NCBI RefSeq assembly: GCF_963678635.1 | Contig: NC_087064.1 | Coordinates: 58,910,338 to 58,974,337, forward strand | DNA length: 64,000 nt | Origin: Symsagittifera roscoffensis | Lineage: Eukaryota > Xenacoelomorpha > Acoela > Convolutidae | Reading direction: 5' to 3' | Shown: positions 57,267 through 64,000 of the stretch, piece after piece | Numbering within the stretch: position 1 is the stretch's first letter | How the letters are laid out: each line of letters starts with the position of its first letter | Notes under the pieces: model-generated | Seen by the model: the letters and a program-made list of their open reading frames with translations, nothing else | Database searches by the model: none | Told to the model about the DNA's origin: nothing | Translations under genes and position numbers: made by a program

Positions 57267-58145
57267 ATGGAGTCTTTTGCTAATGAGTTAGTTTCTAACG
57301 CTTCTTTTAATTGTTATCCGAATAATAGTCTTAGTTCGTTTACAAATTTTCTACCGAAACAAATACTTTTAAAAGGAGAATAGGAGGTTGCGTTTTCAGA
57401 AATATCATACCCTTCTTTGTACCAAAATGCTACTGAGGGAAAGTTTACTTTCGTAGAAGGCGGGGAAAGTTCTCAGAAGAAAAGAAAGATGGAACCTATG
57501 CATATTGAACCAGGATTGTATCCAAGTACTGTTGGTACTGCTGTAGCCTTGAACAACAAACTTCGAGAACGTCTAGGTGCTCAAGAATTCGAATATAACT
57601 GAATCTATGTATCAGTAGACAAAATTTAACAAAAAATTGCCGTTGACTTATCTGAGGATCAATCAATTTTTAGTATCCAAAGTTCTGATTTGATTTACAT
57701 TTTTTGTTGTGATTTAGAACAAAATCAAACAGGGTTCAAAATGAGTGGAAAAGGACAGCATCATCCTCATTATTCCTACGACATTATAGGAATTCATTCT
57801 TTGATGTTATATACTGATTTAACAGAATATAACATAGTTGGCGATACAAAAAATCCTTTATTGCCTTGTTTTCTTTCCATTTCCAAAGGGAAAAACAGAG
57901 ACATAATATCTACAGGATAGTACATGAATTATCAGTCCTTTACAAAGTTACAGTTTAAAAACTATTAAAAAACTCTTTCCATAGTATCAAGATAGAACTA
58001 AGAAATAGTACAGGTGAAAAATTTTTGTGTCCGTAGGAATTACATGAGTTGTTCTCTTGTTTCGAAAGATTTCGAAAAATCATTTTTGGCTACAACTTCA
58101 CACGAGATCGTTGCTCAAAATTCAGCTGATTTCCCTATTTTTTGA
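57267..58145 (+). pseudogene. Probable minor capsid protein remnant, unit 2
   Basis: Copy of 41855-42733 with the same stop codons. Confidence 0.42.
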
Positions 58146-58146
58146 G

Positions 58147-58433
58147 GAAATGCAAGACAACGTGGAAGAGGTTTTGGTGCTCTTACGAAAACTCATTGGA
58201 GAACTGCAAAAAGAGTTGGGGCAGATTTATTTAAAATCGCTGCTCCAGAGATTAGGGAAGTTGTTAGTGGACGCAAAAAGCTCAAAACATTTGCAAAAAA
58301 TGTGGCAACAAAAACAGTTTGGATACAATTGGGAGGTGGAAACAAGAAATCAAAGCGTAGAACCAGATCCATTTCTCGAAAAAATAGATCGAAAAACAGT
58401 CGCTCTCGCAAAGAATTTTTTGACAATATAAAA
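58147..58433 (+). pseudogene. Short basic protein remnant, unit 2
   Basis: Copy of 42735-43021 with one substitution (CTGCAGAG to CTCCAGAG). Confidence 0.45.
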
Positions 58434-58492
58434 TGAGTATAGGCCAAAGTAGTTGTTTTCGGTAGGTAGCTTTTTCATTTTCTTTGTTGGAG

Positions 58493-59742
58493 ATTATTGA
58501 TAAAGTCCCAGTTTTGAAAACAATTAAGTCATTTTATCCATAAGAATTATTCCCCAGAATTTCTCTAGATGAAAGCAGTTTTGAGCTTGAATTTGAAACG
58601 GATCGTAATCTCTACTTGAATATACGCGATACCCATCTTAGCTTAAAGCATCAATTATTCAAGGTAGGATTGATTGATGCTTTCAAGAGGGAAAATGCAG
58701 AACATAAAGCGAAATCCGAGAATGAATCGGATGAGGAACCAGATCCCTACTTAACTCATGTAAGCAATCTACTACATTCACTATTCTCCAATTGTGAACT
58801 TTATCTTAACAACACAATGGTTTACAACAGCAATGGATTTTAACCTCATAGGGCACAAATATCGAACGAATTCAAATCGTCGGCAGTGAGTAATTAAGGA
58901 ATACTTGCTTGTCATCGATAAGGTTTTGAAGAATTTCCTGATGCATTTAATATGCATCCGTTCACAGATAGAGCAAATTCCTTAGGAACAGGTATAACTT
59001 TTTCACTCTATGGGAGGCTCGCCATTAATTTGTTTACTTGCGAAAAATTATTACTACCAAAAAACAAAGTTCGAAATAAACTAATTCGAGCTAAAAGTAA
59101 AATTTACATGGTATCTGATAATCCAAATGTCAGTCTGAAATTTGTTGATTGTTCGCTGTTTACAAGATGAATTTCAGTTTCTGAACCTAATAATCAACAC
59201 TTGCAATGTAATCTGGAAAGAGAACCTGTTCAATACAATTACATGGAAACTATAGCAAGAACTGTCATCATTCCATGTCGTCAAAACCAATTCATAAAGG
59301 AAATTATTTTCAATAAAGCTCGAATAAGAAAAATAGCTAGCTGTTGCAATGAATACAAATTCAGCTGTTGTGGGATCTTTTCAAGAAAACTCTTTCAGCT
59401 AACAACAATTTCAGTTGAGAGAGCTTAAAATTATTCGCGGTTGAAGAGAAATTTTTTTATTGGATACAACTTCTCCATTCGTCCTAATGTTACAACAATG
59501 AAAGCAATCCATTTTAACGAAGATTTACGAGATCTTCCAATAGAAGTTTTTCGAAATCCCAATGTTTTTGTTTTTGACATGACTTCACTTCAGCATGCAG
59601 CTGAACAATGGCATTATCCCGAACTTAGTGGAGAGTGTTTTTCCAATTTCCCTTGGAGCAAGTCTCGGAAGTGATAGTCTTGGGAGAACTACTATCAAAC
59701 GTTCAAATTGAAAAATTCAGAACAGTTGCTAAAAATGTTTAA
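58493..59742 (+). pseudogene. Major capsid protein remnant, unit 2
   Basis: Copy of 43081-44330. It carries the same stop after NSNGF (58841-58843) and the same later breaks, with very few residue changes. Confidence 0.6.
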
Positions 59743-60904
59743 TTTTTTGAGTTTTCAGGTTGCTATAAAATTATTCTAAGTTTTGGGACTTTTCATCGCT
59801 ATTGTCTTTTTACTATCTTTTTTACTAAATCTCCAGCAGACACTGTATGCTGTTTAATTGAAAATACGAGAATTTACTACAATCTAGACTGTAAAGCAGT
59901 AATTAATAGTCTTTGTCCAGTACATAAGGCTCATGTGTGAGAATTTGTTGGTTAATTACCTAAATGCGTGTAATTCAATAACCTTCGTTTTTTATCCTCA
60001 ATTACACACTCAAACTATTTGTTTATTTGTTTTTAGATGTAAATCAGCTAACAATTGCAAAAATGGATACCTGTTTTATTTTTGGAAGAACTTCTGAACT
60101 CAGGTTTAAGTACATGGGATCTTAACCCTCTGATAAAGTACCTCAACTAACAAAACAACTTTGTAAGTGTAAATTATAGCGGTAAATTTACTATACGATG
60201 CAGTGAATTATATACTTTCTTTCAAATTTAATTTTTTTTTTCATAAAAACTCATTTTTTTGAAAATGGAAAAGGAGTAGGTTTCACTATAGCTTCAGGTA
60301 AATAGAACACTGGTGTAAAGATTAAGATCATTTAATAAAATAGTCAATAGATCGAAATATACCAAATCTTATCGTGTTTTTTAAATTTTTTTGTAGTTTT
60401 TGAAAATCTTACAGTTGACTTACCATGAACCAAAAAATATAACAACTTCATTCCACAATCTGCACGTAATTAACCTTTGATTTTTACCAATTAGATAACA
60501 CGCGCCAAAATTTTTGCGAAAAAAACAGACATCTCTACACAAAATCCAAAAAATAACGTTGTTCTTACCCATTCTCTTACCATCACACAAACCATGAAAC
60601 TTTACCAATTCTATTCCTCATCTTATTACGATGTAGGCTCTATTCCCTATCTTAATATCTAGCTTGCATGCCCCTATTCCCAGCTTAAAACATGCTTTCT
60701 GCTAAACTGTGGGGGAGGGAGGTAAACAGGGTCCGGGGGGCAGTAAAGTAAACTGGTGAGCTGGGGGAACACCGTTCAAACCACAATATATAAAAATTAT
60801 ATATATACATTTTGAAGTGAAATCTAACATTTTATGAAACGTATTTCGTAGCATTTGCATAAACAGGAACTGAGAGTTCACAAATAAGTTTCACAAATAA
60901 CCTC

Positions 60905-61950
60905 TCAAAAAATTCATTTTAATCAGGTGTTAATTGATTATAATGGATTACATTGGCAAAAAAATCAGGATTATAATCCTTATTTGATGGTTTATAATCG
61001 AATATATTGGATTATTTTTACCTAAAATTAATAGAAATATAATACTTTTTTGATGGAATATAATCAGTTATTTTGTAATTTTACAGATACTGGCCATGTT
61101 ATGACAATATAATCGATTATGATCTGTGGGCGCTCGGTGCGGGAATTTAATTATTTTTAAAATTTAATCGAATATCTGGCACTGGCTTATACTTAGTCAG
61201 AAAGTTCAGAAAGAGTTCTTGCGTTTTTTTTTATTTGGAACTAAAAATAAAAATCTAAACCTTATAATTGATAATGATAATTCTTATACTGTTTCCCTGC
61301 TTATCTGCACTGGAGTTGCATGGATAATAATCATTTATATTGTCATTTTATAGTCAGTACCGTGGGTGGATTCAAAGATCAGGCGAGGGGGAGGTTGTAA
61401 CAAAAAACTTTGGTGAAGGGTTTAAAAAGAAAAATGGGGTTGAATATGTGTTGTTCTCTCTTAGTAACGCCCTCCTCCGTCCCCTTTCAATTGTAATCAA
61501 ACTGGGGGGGGGGGGGGGGGGGGGGGGTTGAGTTTGAGAGTAAACTTTGGTAAACATGGAATATGGGGGCTGGTCGTAGGGATAAACGTTGGGGAGTGGG
61601 GGGAGGGGATTTGGGCACGTGTGGATAGGTGGCAAAGTGAGGGGGAGATTAATTTGAGTATGTTTAGATTGCGAATAGCCCGTGTGTAACGCAGAAATGT
61701 TTCAAGTTTTGCAAATGATTTGCAAAAAAAATTAAACATTATAATCCGTTATAACCAATTATAATGGCTTTTAAATGGATTATAATCAATTTTAATGGAT
61801 TTTAGTGGATTGTGTTTTTGTACGAAAATAATCAATTATAATGTCAATAAAATCGATTTGGTGGTCTAAATTTGCAACAATAATGGACTATAATGACAAT
61901 TTTTAGACAACAATTTTCCATTATAAACGATTTTTATCCATGGAACTCCG
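60905..61950 (-). repeat. A+T-rich repeat in inverted orientation (unit 2)
   Basis: Copy of 45480-46520; its G run is 24 bases (61504-61527) against 16 in unit 1. Confidence 0.7.
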
Positions 61951-62252
61951 GTGCGGGTAACCACCATCCAACGACGACTCCTGGAAAAAAGCGCTGAACA
62001 GTTTTAACCAGTTTTGCGATTTTGAGGCGATTTCACCAGAAACCTCACCAAAAATCGAATTATGGTTTTTTTCGCCAGAAATCGAGTTATGGCTTTTTTT
62101 TCTCCGATTTTCACCAGAAATCGAATTATGGTTTTTTTCGTTAAAAGCCATTTGAGTAGCGAATGGGTTCCTTCGCAGCTAAAGGTTTTTTCCACCGTGA
62201 GTTTAAATCTAGTTGTACACATGTGATTTAATTCTCTTTTGTGACTTTCTAG

Positions 62253-63939
62253 GCACTGTTACATTTCCGGCTAATGGGAACTCTTCCGATTTCATCAGAG
62301 TGGTGTCTCCAAACACGAAAGCAGATGTCATTTTGGATCACTTCTGCAAATCTGGTTTAAATAACGTCAGATTGGATAGCTTAGAATTAGTAATTTCTGT
62401 GAATGGAACATTTAATGAATCTCCCCAAAAAGCCGACGCCCAAAAAGGTCAGTGAGCTTTTTTGCAGAGTTTTTCATCACAGTTTTTCTAATAGCCTAAA
62501 TGGAATTACAGGAATTGCTTTATTATGTTACGAAGCCTCGTTTTTGCTGGTAAACTAGAGTGTTTAGAACATTGTATGTCATCAACACAGTATCAGCGAT
62601 ATCTGCTAATTGTTCCGACTTTCGATACGAAAGTAACGGAATATTTGTGCTCGGGGTGGGTTTTTTTTCTTCAGACAAACTTCGACTTTTTAACTAGCCA
62701 TTTTTGACGGAATATTTTTATATCATTCGAAAAGTATTGTTGTCTTGAGCTTAAATTTGAAAAGATATTTTACCGTAAAGTTATGAGGGTTCAAAGATTG
62801 CCATTTTGGCCATTTTGACCAATTTGGGACAATTAACGCGCGATATAATTTTTTAACAAATACTTTTTTATCCCCCATCGAAAATATCGACTCCCTAAAA
62901 TCAAATTTAAAAAGATATTTTACTCCGATCAATTTTTGGGAGGTTGAAAACTGCCAATTTGGCCATGCTCTGACTAATTTACGCCCGCTTTGTTGATTTT
63001 ATCCATAATCCCGGAAGCGTGACGCGATATACTTATGGGTGGCAAGTTATCACAACAAAATCGTTCCGAAATGGATTGAGGCTCGTTCCGAATTGGATCG
63101 TTCCGAATTTGTCGTGTTCATTTCTTACGGCTCAAACTTTTACATTTGATCTCTGATATTATCCAAAACCTATAGCTTTTCGATATTTTCTTTTCCTGAA
63201 AACTATTGGATATAGATTAAGGGGAAGTCGGAACATTCAAGGCTTTGCCTTGATGTACGAGCGTTCCTGTTTTGCTGTATTTGAATTCTTTTTTAAATTT
63301 TACTTTGCTCAAAAAAATACTTCCATTTCATAGTTTTTAATAAACACCAGAAGCAGACGTAAGGGTGAAAATATGGATTTTATTTCTAGAAAAGTGATTA
63401 ATTTTCAACTTTTTCTTTGGGCGTTAAACGAGAACTTTAATTTATTTATTCGGTGTTCGCAACCTAAACAAACCAAGCTAATACTTATTTAGTTTGATGT
63501 AAATTCTTTTCAGCACAAAGAATACTCTCATTTCATTCATTGTTTTTTTTTAATATTCACCAAAGAAAACAAAAAGTGAAAACTATAATCAAAATTTTCA
63601 ACAAACCCGAAACTGTTTTAATTTATTTTGGTAAAGTATGAACCACGATTGAAAGCTTTTAAAGTGATCATTCTTTCAGTGTCTTAGAACGCTTTTTGTG
63701 CTTCCAAGTTTGTATCGAAATAAACACACGGATCCAAATTTTTTCTAATTTCAGGTACAAAGGAGAAATTTAATAAGAAGTCTGACCGTACCAGGACAAA
63801 ATTTGTTCGTTCTTGTAGCTGCTACTTTTGTGCTAAGGAAAAATTTATATGTCGAGTCAATTTTAAGGTACCTCCAACTGTACAACGCTTTGCCCTGATA
63901 GGAGAGGACATGTTGGTAGAAATTTTCTTGACACTATAA
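62253..63939 (+). CDS. Unidentified host gene, duplicated exon pair (unit 2)
   Basis: Exons 62253-62447 and 63755-63939 copy 46825-47019 and 48356-48540 with splice sites, phase and stop intact. The first exon differs by two residues (SVTF to TVTF; GLSNV to GLNNV); the second is identical. No first exon exists in the duplicated block, so this copy depends on an upstream exon or is untranslated. Confidence 0.55.
62705..63180 (+). repeat. Dispersed repeat related to the palindrome arm (unit 2)
   Basis: Copy of 47280-47770 with a single TTGATTTTATCCATAATCC segment. Confidence 0.7.
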
Positions 63940-64000
63940 GTAGAAGCAACTTGGATCCATGTGTTTGCTTCAATGTAAAGTTACTAGCCACAGAGATGAA

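Larger units (their letters stand above)
53385..64000 (+). repeat. Tandem segmental duplication, unit 2 (continues past the window)
   Basis: Nearly identical copy of 38066-48601; still matching at the last base of the window. The counterpart of 48602-53384 is not reached, so the true unit length is inferred from the offset. Confidence 0.95.

Noticed and set aside
51248-62253. Direct splicing of exon 51054-51248 to exon 62253-62447
   Set aside because: Phases do not match (two-base overhang against a one-base requirement).
1-64000. CRISPR arrays or prokaryotic operons
   Set aside because: The spaced short repeats seen (46600-46710, 24690-24835) lack regular spacers, and the genes are spliced eukaryotic genes.

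Overview
The window is AT-rich nuclear DNA from an animal, most likely an invertebrate. The recognisable genes are split by GT-AG introns, the gaps are crowded with many repeat families, and retroelements and a virus-derived element are embedded in the introns. I could not identify the species.

Layout. 1-10842 (+): the 3' two-thirds of a VPS33A gene (Sec1/Munc18 subunit of the HOPS/CORVET tethering complexes) in seven exons. Its introns hold tRNA-headed SINEs, a 421-bp near-perfect palindrome, a hAT-type MITE and a cluster of a second MITE family. 12697-14516 (+): a complete two-exon gene for the shared RNA polymerase I/III subunit RPAC2/AC19 (POLR1D). 14632-15079 (-): two phase-matched exons of an unidentified convergent gene. 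15.1-25.8 kb: repeats (a ~155-bp tandem repeat, a diverged ~1-kb direct repeat, MITEs, poly-G) and one possible 44-codon two-exon gene. 25864-25951 (+): a good first coding exon whose next exon must lie beyond a 6.4-kb Ty3/gypsy-type element (26162-32579; both LTRs, 5-bp target duplication GAACG). Then come a minus-strand BEL/Pao-like integrase remnant and a second decayed gypsy element.

From 38066 to the end of the window a block of about 15.3 kb is tandemly duplicated (38066-53384 and 53385 to beyond 64000). Each copy carries (i) a ~530-bp A+T-rich tandem array, (ii) a decayed Polinton/Maverick (adintovirus-like) element with remnants of a packaging ATPase, a retroviral-type integrase, a probable minor capsid protein, a short basic protein and the major capsid protein, (iii) an inverted stretch of the same A+T-rich repeat, and (iv) intact-looking host exons. 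The viral genes share the same stop codons in both copies, so the element was dead before the duplication. One 149-codon frame is open in both copies.

Host exons around the duplication (25864-25951, 46825-47019, 48356-48540, 50630-50744, 51054-51248, 51997-52084, 62253-62447, 63755-63939) match each other in splice phase and allow two alternative 3' ends. They suggest a host gene whose 3' half was duplicated together with the viral element; its product is not recognised.
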